The translations under genes were made by a program, and so were the position numbers. Below are positions 1-6,443 of a stretch of DNA of 7,224 bases, in pieces. The notes beneath the pieces were generated by a model that was not told the origin of the DNA, did not search any database, and saw nothing but the letters and a program-made list of their open reading frames with translations. This stretch comes from an uncultured Oscillospiraceae bacterium. GTDB taxonomy: Bacteria > Bacillota > Clostridia > Oscillospirales > Acutalibacteraceae. Every line of letters starts with the position of its first letter. The stretch's first letter is position 1. The DNA is taken from positions 1 to 7,224 of the forward strand of contig CABUYS010000072.1 in NCBI GenBank assembly GCA_902495835.1, written 5' to 3'.

Positions 1-71
1 ACACCGACAGCCCCCATAAATTTACACCGAATTTAATAAATGTGAGTTTTTTGGAAAGGAAGACAAAATGA
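1..71 (+). CDS. Possible C-terminal tail of an upstream gene (partial)
   Basis: From base 3 a frame stays open for 22 codons and ends at TGA 69-71, reading TDSPHKFTPNLINVSFLER and then KTK. Its stop overlaps the ATG of the methyltransferase as ATGA, a common coupling arrangement, which is the main reason to think it is real. The fragment is too short to recognise a family. A competing frame from base 1 (TPTAPINLHRI) ends at TAA 34-36 and would leave a normal leader with a Shine-Dalgarno site. I cannot decide between the two from 71 bases. Confidence 0.3.
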   Translation, partial: TDSPHKFTPNLINVSFLERKTK

Positions 72-1276
72 AAATAGAAAAAATAAGCATAGATAAAATT
101 AAACCCTATGAAAACAATGCCAAACTTCACCCACCCGAACAAATAGAGCAAATAAAAAAATCAATTCAAGAGTTCGGAAACAATGACCCGATTGCAATTG
201 ACGAAAACAACGTAATAATCGAGGGGCATGGAAGATATGAAGCTCTAAAACAACTCGGATTCCAAGAAGCTGAAATTATCAGGCTGACACATCTGAACGA
301 ACAGCAGAAAAAAGCGTACATTCTTGCACACAATAAGCTCACAATGAACACAGAATTTGACTTTGATACGCTGAATTTAGAGCTTGACACCATATCTGAT
401 TTTGATATGTCTGATTTTGGTTTTGAAAAATTAGATTTTAAAGATGAAAATCATCAAGAGCAAATTGAAGATGAGATACCTGATGTTCCTGAAAAACCTA
501 AAGCAAAATTAGGCGATATTTATAAACTTGGCAATCATCGCTTGATGTGTGGCGATAGCACAAATATAGATGACCTAAAAAAACTTATGAACGACAAAAT
601 TGCTGACATTACTTTTACTTCTCCACCTTATAATGCGGGCAAGACTCCAACAGAATCTAAAATGCAAAAAACAACAAAATATAATGGTAATAATGATGAT
701 AAACCCCATGAGAAATATTTAAAATTCCTTAATAACTACTTACACAACACAATGATTTTCAGTAAATATTCATTCATGAATATTCAATCTATAAGTAATA
801 ATAAAATTGCCTTGATAGAATTGCTGCATAAAAACCAAAATATTTATGCTGATACAATTATTTGGGATAAAATGTTATCACAACCAGCCATGGCTGAAAA
901 TGTTTTAAATAGTGAATTTGAATATATACATATTTTCAGTCAAAAAGGTAATCGTGCCATTGGAACAAAACAGTTTAGAGGGACTTTAAGAAATATAATA
1001 CATTTTCAAAAGCAGACAAAGAATGAGTATCATGATATACACAATGCGACATTTCCATTAGAAATGGCACTTCACTTCGTTGAAAACTTTTCAATTGACA
1101 GCGTATTAGACCCATTTGGCGGTACAGGTACGACACTTATTGCTTGTGAAAAGTTAAACAGAAAGTGCTATATGATGGAACTTGAGCCAAGATATATTGA
1201 TGTAATTATAGATAGATGGGAAAAATCAACAGGAAAAACAGCGATAAAAATAAAAAAAGGAGAAAAAATTGAATAA
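68..1276 (+). CDS. ParB-like domain fused to beta-class DNA methyltransferase (N4-cytosine or N6-adenine)
   Basis: This 402-residue protein has two parts. Residues 1-95 are a ParB/Srx-fold domain; NVIIEGHGRYEAL (48-60) is the phage version of the ParB GxxRxxA box. An acidic linker (about 96-147) leads to an S-adenosylmethionine-dependent methylase: KLGDIYKLGNHRLMCGDS (147-164), catalytic motif TSPPY (184-188), a target-recognition stretch (about 190-320), a motif X-like segment HNATFPLEMALHF (325-337) and the SAM-binding motif DPFGGTGTT (348-356). Having catalytic motif IV before motif I marks the beta class. SPPY is typical of N4-cytosine enzymes, but N6-adenine activity is not excluded. The start is ATG 68, with AAAGGAAG at 55-62. 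Its end overlaps terS by 8 bases. ParB-methylase fusions beside terminase genes are common in Firmicutes prophages; the role is presumably modification of phage DNA. No restriction enzyme is visible here. The substrate sequence is unknown. Confidence 0.93.
   Translation: MKIEKISIDKIKPYENNAKLHPPEQIEQIKKSIQEFGNNDPIAIDENNVIIEGHGRYEALKQLGFQEAEIIRLTHLNEQQKKAYILAHNKLTMNTEFDFDTLNLELDTISDFDMSDFGFEKLDFKDENHQEQIEDEIPDVPEKPKAKLGDIYKLGNHRLMCGDSTNIDDLKKLMNDKIADITFTSPPYNAGKTPTESKMQKTTKYNGNNDDKPHEKYLKFLNNYLHNTMIFSKYSFMNIQSISNNKIALIELLHKNQNIYADTIIWDKMLSQPAMAENVLNSEFEYIHIFSQKGNRAIGTKQFRGTLRNIIHFQKQTKNEYHDIHNATFPLEMALHFVENFSIDSVLDPFGGTGTTLIACEKLNRKCYMMELEPRYIDVIIDRWEKSTGKTAIKIKKGEKIE
1257..1262 (+). promoter_or_regulatory. 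Ribosome binding site setting the TTG start of terS
   Basis: AAGGAG lies inside the last codons of the methyltransferase, 6 bases before TTG 1269. No ATG in this frame has a comparable site, so it fixes the start of the small terminase within the 3' end of the preceding gene and suggests coupled translation. Confidence 0.7.
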
Positions 1277-1622
1277 AATATCATTAAACGAACAAGCACA
1301 GGAAATTTTGCGAATTGCCGAAAAACACGGTGTGGAGCAGAATTTCTTTTTTCTTACAACTTTTAAGAGGTATCAAGTGCAATTACAAATACTTAATGAC
1401 TTAGAAAAAACCATTAAGCAAGATGGAATATTAGTGACAAAAGAATATGTCAAAGGCAGAAAGAATGTATATTCTCATCCAGCAATATCAGATTACAACC
1501 GAACAACGGATAGTGCCAACAAAACAGTTGTGACGCTTATGAAAATAATCACAACGCTTAGAGACCGCCAAGACGGCGATGAACCCGACCCACTTCTTGA
1601 AATTTTAAGCGGAAGGAGCTGA
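1269..1622 (+). CDS. terS: Phage terminase small subunit, P27 family
   Basis: This 117-residue protein recognises viral DNA and hands it to the large terminase for cutting and packaging. It resembles P27-type small subunits: a helical N-terminal half (residues 1-50, with FKRYQVQLQILNDLEKTIK), then the family-typical stretch LVTKEYVKGRKNVYSHPAIS (55-74) and DYNRTTDSANKTVVTLMKII (75-94), and an acidic tail with GDEPDPLLEIL. The length is normal for the family. The start is TTG, 6 bases after AAGGAG, overlapping the methyltransferase end by 8 bases. The large terminase follows immediately, as expected for a TerS-TerL pair. The assignment rests on sequence pattern and position; the DNA site it recognises is not identifiable here. 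Confidence 0.85.
   Translation: MNKISLNEQAQEILRIAEKHGVEQNFFFLTTFKRYQVQLQILNDLEKTIKQDGILVTKEYVKGRKNVYSHPAISDYNRTTDSANKTVVTLMKIITTLRDRQDGDEPDPLLEILSGRS
1613..1618 (+). promoter_or_regulatory. Ribosome binding site pointing to an upstream terL start (1629/1630)
   Basis: AAGGAG at the very end of terS sits 10-11 bases before ATT 1629 and TTG 1630, and some 60 bases before GTG 1677. GTG 1677 itself has only AAAGG one base upstream, too close to work well. The site therefore argues that translation of the large terminase begins near 1630 rather than at 1677. Confidence 0.5.
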
Positions 1623-1634
1623 AAATAAATTGGA

Positions 1635-1644
1635 TTTAAAATAA
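1635..1644 (+). other. TTTAAAA slippery heptamer followed by TAA at the 5' end of terL
   Basis: In the frame of TTG 1630 the codons are TTG GAT TTA AAA TAA, giving MDLK and a stop. The heptamer T TTA AAA (1635-1641) fits the X XXY YYZ pattern for -1 ribosomal frameshifting. A -1 slip continues into the terL frame as ITSHRSYKYAKG and then GTG 1677. One missing A in this A-run would look the same. What is seen is the pattern; whether it is recoding, a mutation or a sequencing error is unknown. Confidence 0.45.
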
Positions 1645-1676
1645 CAAGCCACAGAAGTTATAAATATGCAAAAGGT

Positions 1677-3317
1677 GTGATAAATAATGAGATTCCGGCT
1701 CCCCGATACGTCATAAAACAATGCGAAAAATTTATAGAAATTTGCGACGATAAATCAGACAAATATTTTGTTGATGAAGAAAAACTTCAAAAAATAGATA
1801 GCATTTTAAAACTACTTATTATGCCGAGAGGGCTAAAAGCAGGACAAAGCATTTATGAATGCTCTTGCGGATACCAGTGGCTTTTATGTGCCTCTGCACT
1901 TTGCATTGTTTACCGAGAAAATCCCAGTAAACGAAGATATGAAACTATAATTTTGGAAGTCGGCAGAAAAAATTTTAAGACTTTTACGATTGCAACGATT
2001 TTTATTCTTTTATTTTTATTAGAACCAAAGTTTTCTAAGTTTTACTCAGTTGCACCCGATGGGGCTTTATCAAGAGAAGTCAAAACGGCAATCGAGGAAA
2101 TTTTAAAAAGCAGCCCGATTATCTACTGCCGAAAGGGCACTCCAAGATTTAAAATTCTGCGTGACTATATAGAGTTTAACTTGACTGAAAGTCGATATAT
2201 CCCGCTTAATTACAGTAATTCCAGAATGGACGGAAAACTTCCGAATGTCTTTTTAGCAGATGAAATTGGGGCACTTCCAAACAACTACGCAATCGAAGCT
2301 ATGAGGTCAGGGCAGCTGAATATTTTGAATAAATTAGGCTGCATAATTTCTACGAAATACCCGACGGCGAACAATCCCTTTGAAGATGAAGTAAATTATG
2401 CGAAGAAGGTTTTAGACAACGTTCAAAAAGATGAAACACTATTTGCTCTACTTTACGAGCCTGACAACACAGATGATTGGACAAATGACGATATGATTTT
2501 AAAACACGCAAATCCAGTCGCACTTGAAATTCCTGAAATTTGGGAAGATTTAATCAAAAAAAGAGCAAGGGCGATTTCGATAGAATCCTCAAGAGAAAAC
2601 TTCCTTACAAAGCATTGTAATATCATTTACCAAGGCGCAGGAACAGAGAGTTTTATCGACATCAAGGACTTACAAAATTGCCGAGCAAACAAGATTGACT
2701 GGAGCGGACGTGAGGTCTATGTCGGAGTTGATTTATCTATGAGCAACGATAATACAGCGGTTGCTATTTGTGCGGAAGATGACGGGAGAATTTTAGCGGA
2801 TGTTATTACATTTATCCCCGAAGGAAGAATTGACGAGAAAAACAAGTTTGAAAGGATTGATTATCGCAGATTTATAAAATCGGGGAAATGTATTGCTAGT
2901 GGTAACAAAACTATTGATTATGGCGTAGTTGAGGACTTTGTTTTTAAAATTGAGGAAAAGTATGGTGTGACAGTTAAAGCAATTGGATTTGACCGCTATA
3001 ACGCAATTTCAAGTGCTCAAAAATGGAACAGAAAATATAATACAGTAGAGATAAGGCAGCACAGCGACACGCTCCACCCACCGACAAAGCTTTTATCCGA
3101 GAAAATAACAAACGGAGAATTTGAGTATGAAAAGAATACCTTACTTGAAATCAATTTTGAAAATGCTCGTTGTACTTATGACACGAATATGAACCGATAC
3201 GTCACAAAGAAAAAATCAAGCGGAAAAGTTGATATGGTAGTCGCACTGATTAATGCAGTTTATCTACTCCAGCAAGACATAATTTTTGACGATAACACTT
3301 GGGTGTTCCAAGTGTAG
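1677..3317 (+). CDS. terL: Phage terminase large subunit (packaging ATPase and nuclease)
   Basis: This is the motor that pumps DNA into the prohead through the portal and cuts concatemers. As read from GTG 1677 it is 546 residues. The ATPase domain has a Walker A-like GRKNFKT (96-102), with Phe where most P-loops have Gly, and a Walker B stretch VFLADE (191-196). The RuvC/RNase H-like nuclease half begins at VYVGVDLSMSNDNTAV (347-362), with Asp352 as the likely metal ligand; Asp519 in GKVDMVVALINAV is the probable C-terminal one. The frame is open upstream to 1629, and SYKYAKG just before GTG resembles the usual N-terminus of the family. The true protein is therefore probably 16 residues longer (562), starting at TTG 1630 with a frameshift, or at ATT 1629. 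Four cysteines (62, 64, 71, 76) lie before the P-loop. A 127-base gap separates it from the portal gene. Confidence 0.93.
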   Translation: MINNEIPAPRYVIKQCEKFIEICDDKSDKYFVDEEKLQKIDSILKLLIMPRGLKAGQSIYECSCGYQWLLCASALCIVYRENPSKRRYETIILEVGRKNFKTFTIATIFILLFLLEPKFSKFYSVAPDGALSREVKTAIEEILKSSPIIYCRKGTPRFKILRDYIEFNLTESRYIPLNYSNSRMDGKLPNVFLADEIGALPNNYAIEAMRSGQLNILNKLGCIISTKYPTANNPFEDEVNYAKKVLDNVQKDETLFALLYEPDNTDDWTNDDMILKHANPVALEIPEIWEDLIKKRARAISIESSRENFLTKHCNIIYQGAGTESFIDIKDLQNCRANKIDWSGREVYVGVDLSMSNDNTAVAICAEDDGRILADVITFIPEGRIDEKNKFERIDYRRFIKSGKCIASGNKTIDYGVVEDFVFKIEEKYGVTVKAIGFDRYNAISSAQKWNRKYNTVEIRQHSDTLHPPTKLLSEKITNGEFEYEKNTLLEINFENARCTYDTNMNRYVTKKKSSGKVDMVVALINAVYLLQQDIIFDDNTWVFQV

Positions 3318-3321
3318 GGCT

Positions 3322-3346
3322 CCCAAAAATCGTTAGATTTTTAGGG
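3322..3346 (+). repeat. Inverted repeat just after terL
   Basis: CCCAAAAATC (3322-3331) pairs with GATTTTT-A-GGG (3336-3346) across the loop GTTA, with a single unpaired A. It starts five bases after the terL stop. What follows is AAAAGGA, not a run of T, so intrinsic termination on the + strand is unlikely. It may protect or delimit mRNA. Confidence 0.5.
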
Positions 3347-3356
3347 AAAAGGACGA

Positions 3357-3431
3357 GTGGCGAAGCGTACAAATTTTGCGGAAACAAAATTAATAGCGAA
3401 GCACACGAGGACGCGGGCTGTTCAATATTGA
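3357..3431 (+). CDS. Possible very small basic protein (24 codons)
   Basis: GTG 3357 opens a 24-codon frame ending at TGA 3429-3431, reading VAKRTNFAETKLIAKHTRTR and then AVQY. AAAAGGA (3347-3353) lies only 3-4 bases upstream. The peptide is strongly basic. It covers the two GCGAAGC repeats and the second hairpin, so the frame may be an accident of that structured sequence. I do not recognise it; conservation would be needed to accept it. Confidence 0.15.
   Translation: MAKRTNFAETKLIAKHTRTRAVQY
3372..3391 (+). repeat. Inverted repeat AATTTTG / CAAAATT
   Basis: A perfect 7-base stem (3372-3378 with 3385-3391) closes the 6-base loop CGGAAA. It lies between the two GCGAAGC copies in the terL-portal gap. 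No T-tract follows. Its function is unknown. Confidence 0.45.
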
Positions 3432-3444
3432 ATCGAGGTGAAAT

Positions 3445-4650
3445 ATGAAGCTATTTAATTTTAGAAAAAGAAGCACAGAAGCCCCACAACATTCAAGCGA
3501 CGATTTACTCCTAAAAAGCATTTTAAGTGAAAATTCGATTGGTAAAACTGAGGCTCTTAACATTCCGGCAGTGGCAAAATGCGTGAATTTAATTTCAGAT
3601 ACGGTTTCTATGATTCCGATAAAACTTTATAAAGAGGAATTCCTAAACGGAAAAAGAAAAACGACTGAAGCCCCTGACTCACGATGCGACCTCTTAAATG
3701 ACGATACGAAAGACACGCTCGACGGAGTGCAGTTTAAAAGGGCATTAGTTCGGGATTATCTCTTAGAAGGTAATGCCTACTCATATATAAATAAACGGAG
3801 AAACTCGGTAAAATCCATTCATTATGTTGACTGTAAAAATGTATGCATCACCCAAAACTCCGACCCTATTTTCAAAGATTACAACATCTCAGTCTACGGA
3901 AAAAGTTATAAACCGTTTGAATTTTTAAAAGTTTTAAGGTCAACCGTAGACGGAGCACAAGGAGTAGGAATCGTTGAGGAAAATAAAGAACTATTAAAGG
4001 TGGCATATTTAACACTTAAATTTGAACAAAGTTTAGTGTCAACAGGCGGTAGTAAAAAGGGATTTATAAAAGCGGAAAAGAAAATCACAAAAGAAGCAAT
4101 GGACAGCTTAAAACGAGCGTGGCGAGAGCTTTACTGTAATACAGAAAACAACGTGATTGTTTTAAATGACAATCTAGACTTTAAAGAGGCAAGCAGCACT
4201 TCGACAGAAATGCAGCTTAATGAAAATAAAATCTCGCTTAATAACTCGATTTTAGACATCTTTGGAGTGCCAATTGATTTTAATTGGGAAACGTTCATAA
4301 AAACCGCTATTATGCCGATTTTAACTGCAATTGAATGTGCTTTAAACAGGGACTTACTTCTTGAACGTGAGAAAAAGTCTTTTTATTTTGCCTTTGACAC
4401 GAAAGAAATCATCAAGGGCGACATCAAAACAAGGTTTGAAGCATACAAAACTGCACTTGATTCAAACTTGATGCAGATAGATGAGTGCAGATATTTAGAA
4501 AATCTTGAGCCTTTAGGACTTAATTTCGTAAAGCTCGGACTTCAAGATGTGCTTTTTAATCCAGTGACGAAAGAGATTTATACACCAAATACAAATCAAG
4601 TTGCAAACTTAGAAAGGAGTGAGAACGTTGCGGATAGAAATCAGGAATAG
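3445..4650 (+). CDS. Phage portal protein, HK97 type
   Basis: The portal is the dodecameric ring at one capsid vertex through which TerL packs DNA and to which the connector binds. This 401-residue protein has the usual size and landmarks of the HK97-type portal family (Phage_portal). These are TEALNIPAVAKCVNLISDTV (residues 35-54) followed by SMIPIKLYKE near the N-terminus; the wing segment with FKRALVRDYLLEGNAYSYI; and the later LNNSILDIFGVPIDF plus the long helices around ETFIKTAIMPILTAIECALN. The C-terminal part after NPVTKEIYTPNTNQ is a short polar tail. The start is ATG 3445 with GAGGTG at 3435-3440. The last 23 bases overlap the protease gene, whose Shine-Dalgarno lies inside the portal coding region, implying coupled translation. 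Nothing looks broken. Confidence 0.95.
   Translation: MKLFNFRKRSTEAPQHSSDDLLLKSILSENSIGKTEALNIPAVAKCVNLISDTVSMIPIKLYKEEFLNGKRKTTEAPDSRCDLLNDDTKDTLDGVQFKRALVRDYLLEGNAYSYINKRRNSVKSIHYVDCKNVCITQNSDPIFKDYNISVYGKSYKPFEFLKVLRSTVDGAQGVGIVEENKELLKVAYLTLKFEQSLVSTGGSKKGFIKAEKKITKEAMDSLKRAWRELYCNTENNVIVLNDNLDFKEASSTSTEMQLNENKISLNNSILDIFGVPIDFNWETFIKTAIMPILTAIECALNRDLLLEREKKSFYFAFDTKEIIKGDIKTRFEAYKTALDSNLMQIDECRYLENLEPLGLNFVKLGLQDVLFNPVTKEIYTPNTNQVANLERSENVADRNQE
4614..4619 (+). promoter_or_regulatory. Ribosome binding site setting the TTG start of the protease
   Basis: AAGGAG ends on the G of GTG 4619, so that longer candidate start would overlap its own site. TTG 4628 lies 8 bases downstream at ideal spacing and yields the family-like N-terminus MRIEIRNSSVLLDGYVNAV. 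Confidence 0.75.
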
Positions 4651-5242
4651 CAGCGTACTTTTAGACGGTTACGTCAATGCAGTAGCGAGAGATTCAAAAC
4701 CGATGCTTGATGAAAACGGAGAAAAATTTGTGGAGCAGATAACTCCGAAAGTTTTTCAAAGAGCTATTGAGAAAGGTGATGACATTTTATGCCTTTTAAA
4801 TCATGAGCCAAACCGAAAACTCGGTTCAACAAAAGACGGCAACATCGAACTTTTTGAAGATAACATAGGACTTCGGGCAATTTGTGAGATTACAGATAGC
4901 GATGTGATTGAAAAAGCAAAAAATAATAAACTCAGGGGCTGGAGTTTTGGTTTTGAAGCGGTAAAGGAACATGAGGAAACAGCAAGAGAAAATTTAAAAC
5001 GTAGATTTATTGATGAAATGAATTTATTTGAAGTTTCAATCATCGATGAGCAAAAAGTCCCATGTTATGAAGGCACAAGCATAGAAACAAGGGCAGAAAA
5101 ACAAGTAAAAACAGAATACAGAGGCGAAGAATTCAAACCAAAAATTATTGATAATTCAAAGGAAGAACACCCAATTAATTATTCAAAATACGAAAAAATT
5201 TTAGAGGAGATGTTAAGTTATGGAATTGAAATATCTAACTGA
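4628..5242 (+). CDS. HK97-family prohead maturation protease (peptidase S78)
   Basis: This is a serine protease packaged inside the prohead that cuts the N-terminal delta domain from the capsid protein during maturation. From TTG 4628 it has 204 residues. Visible family features are the start MRIEIRNSSVLLDGYVNAV, then CLLNHEPNRKLGST with the probable catalytic His59, RGWSFGF (103-109) and LFEVSIIDEQKVPCYEGTS with the probable catalytic Ser137. This His and Ser correspond to the HK97 gp4 catalytic pair. The region after about residue 150 is a charged, poorly conserved tail, usual for these self-processing enzymes. A GTG three codons upstream (4619) is also in frame but overlaps the Shine-Dalgarno. 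It overlaps the portal gene by 23 bases and the capsid gene by 23 bases. Confidence 0.92.
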   Translation: MRIEIRNSSVLLDGYVNAVARDSKPMLDENGEKFVEQITPKVFQRAIEKGDDILCLLNHEPNRKLGSTKDGNIELFEDNIGLRAICEITDSDVIEKAKNNKLRGWSFGFEAVKEHEETARENLKRRFIDEMNLFEVSIIDEQKVPCYEGTSIETRAEKQVKTEYRGEEFKPKIIDNSKEEHPINYSKYEKILEEMLSYGIEISN

Positions 5243-6428
5243 AAAAAGAGTGGAAAATCAAGAGCAGATGCAAAAAATCTTAAATATGGCAAAATCAGAA
5301 AAAAGAGCACTCAGCGAAGAAGAAATAAAAAAATTTAATGAACTGAAAAAGCTGATTGATGAAATCGATGCGACAATTAAGGCTGAGGAAGATTCAAGAA
5401 AAATAGACATTGAAGATAAAAAAGAACTCTCAGAAGAAGTTAAAACAATTGATAGTAAAGCAGTACAGAGTGAGGAACGTGCTTTTACTGAATATATTGT
5501 AAATGGAAAAGAAAGAGCCGAAAGTCCCGGAATGTCTTATGGCAGCAATGGAGCAATTGTTCCCACAACAATTGCAAAGAAGATTATCGAAAAGGTGAAG
5601 GAGCTTTCCCCCATTTATGAAAAAGTCGAAAAATTCCATACCAAAGGTACGCTGGAAATCCCTGTTTATGATGCAGATTCAAGTGCAGACAGCCCCACAG
5701 GCAGTGTGAATGTTGCATATCAAGGAGATGAATTCACATCACTTGTTGCAGGGCAGGGAAAATTTACGTCAGTCGAACTTAAAGGCTACTGCCACGGAGC
5801 CTTATCAGTTATAAGTCGTAAACTTTTAAATAATTCCGATATTAATGTCACAAATTTTCTTACAAATAAAATTGCTCAGGCTTTTGCGGAGTTTTGGGAA
5901 AAGGAACTCTTGGTTGGTACAGGCTCGGCAAATAATCACATGACGGGTGCAATTTCAACCACAAACTTGGTTGCAACAGGCAATACAACTTACACCGCTG
6001 CAAATGCTGCGAAAATTGATAATTTAATAAGTTTGCAACTTGCAGTTCCGCAACAGTATCAGAAGAACGCAATTTGGATTATGAACAAAGTAGTGTTTGC
6101 CGAAATTAGAAAACTCAAAGACGGAAACGGAAACTATTACATGGCTTATGGTAAAGGCTTAACAGGTGGTTTTGACTGGGAATTACTCGGAAAACCAGTA
6201 TATATTTCGGAGAATATGCCCGATGCTACAACCGGCGGAAACGTCCCGATTTTATATGGTGACTTTTCGGGCATGGCAATGAAAATCTCGCAAGATTTAG
6301 AGATTCAGCTCATGCGTGAAAAGTATATAGACAAAAACGCAATCGGAATAGTTGGTTGGGCTGAGTGTGACTCGAAAATTCAAAATAATCAAATGATTGC
6401 CGGGCTTAAAATGGCAACAACAACCTAA
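5220..6428 (+). CDS. Major capsid protein, HK97 fold
   Basis: This protein builds the icosahedral head. Of 402 residues, about 1-75 are highly charged and heptad-like (LTEKRVENQEQMQKILNMA, then KKFNELKKLIDEIDATIK), matching the delta domain that scaffolds HK97-type proheads and is removed by the protease. The shell domain starts around GMSYGSNGAIVPTTIAKKII (104-123). It contains LEIPVYDADSSADSP, ELKGYCHGALSVISRKLL, FWEKELLVGTG, LLGKPVYISENMPDA and the family-typical end PILYGDFSGMAMKIS ... NAIGIVGWAECDSKIQN ... QMIAGLKM (Phage_capsid family). The start is ATG 5220, 10 bases after AGGAG (5205-5209), inside the protease gene. No separate scaffold gene is present, consistent with a built-in delta domain. 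The probable cleavage point is near residues 90-105 but cannot be fixed by eye. Confidence 0.96.
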   Translation: MELKYLTEKRVENQEQMQKILNMAKSEKRALSEEEIKKFNELKKLIDEIDATIKAEEDSRKIDIEDKKELSEEVKTIDSKAVQSEERAFTEYIVNGKERAESPGMSYGSNGAIVPTTIAKKIIEKVKELSPIYEKVEKFHTKGTLEIPVYDADSSADSPTGSVNVAYQGDEFTSLVAGQGKFTSVELKGYCHGALSVISRKLLNNSDINVTNFLTNKIAQAFAEFWEKELLVGTGSANNHMTGAISTTNLVATGNTTYTAANAAKIDNLISLQLAVPQQYQKNAIWIMNKVVFAEIRKLKDGNGNYYMAYGKGLTGGFDWELLGKPVYISENMPDATTGGNVPILYGDFSGMAMKISQDLEIQLMREKYIDKNAIGIVGWAECDSKIQNNQMIAGLKMATTT

Positions 6429-6443
6429 AAGGAGTGACTTAGA

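Larger units (their letters stand above)
3318..3444 (+). other. Structured terL-portal intergenic region
   Basis: These 127 bases break an otherwise tightly packed operon. They hold a hairpin at 3322-3346, a second hairpin at 3372-3391, two copies of GCGAAGC (3360-3366 and 3396-3402), a 12-base palindrome TTCAATATTGAA (3421-3432) and the portal Shine-Dalgarno GAGGTG (3435-3440). There is no T-tract after the hairpins, so they do not look like terminators. The middle is visibly richer in CG dinucleotides than the genes around it. Its role is unknown: mRNA processing or stability, a packaging-related site, or the remains of a lost gene are all possible. Confidence 0.55.

Noticed and set aside
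166..393. Reverse-strand ORF of 75 codons within the methyltransferase
   Set aside because: It lies fully opposite a clear ParB-domain coding region, has Ser/Cys-rich shadow composition and no recognisable domain.
1983..2027. Apparent membrane segment in TerL (FTIATIFILLFLLEP)
   Set aside because: It directly follows the Walker A lysine and corresponds to the buried P-loop helix of the ATPase core, not a transmembrane helix.
3322..3346. Hairpin after terL as an intrinsic terminator
   Set aside because: No T-tract follows on the + strand (AAAAGGA), the stem is mostly A-T, and essential head genes follow on the same strand.
3906..5043. Reverse-strand ORFs opposite portal and protease (3906-4088, 4801-5043)
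   Set aside because: Both are mirror frames of well-supported genes; the low-complexity Ser/Phe-rich translations match nothing I know.
5430..6072. Reverse-strand ORFs opposite the capsid gene (5430-5639, 5860-6072)
   Set aside because: They are antisense to the strongly conserved capsid coding sequence, with no ribosome site that would favour them.
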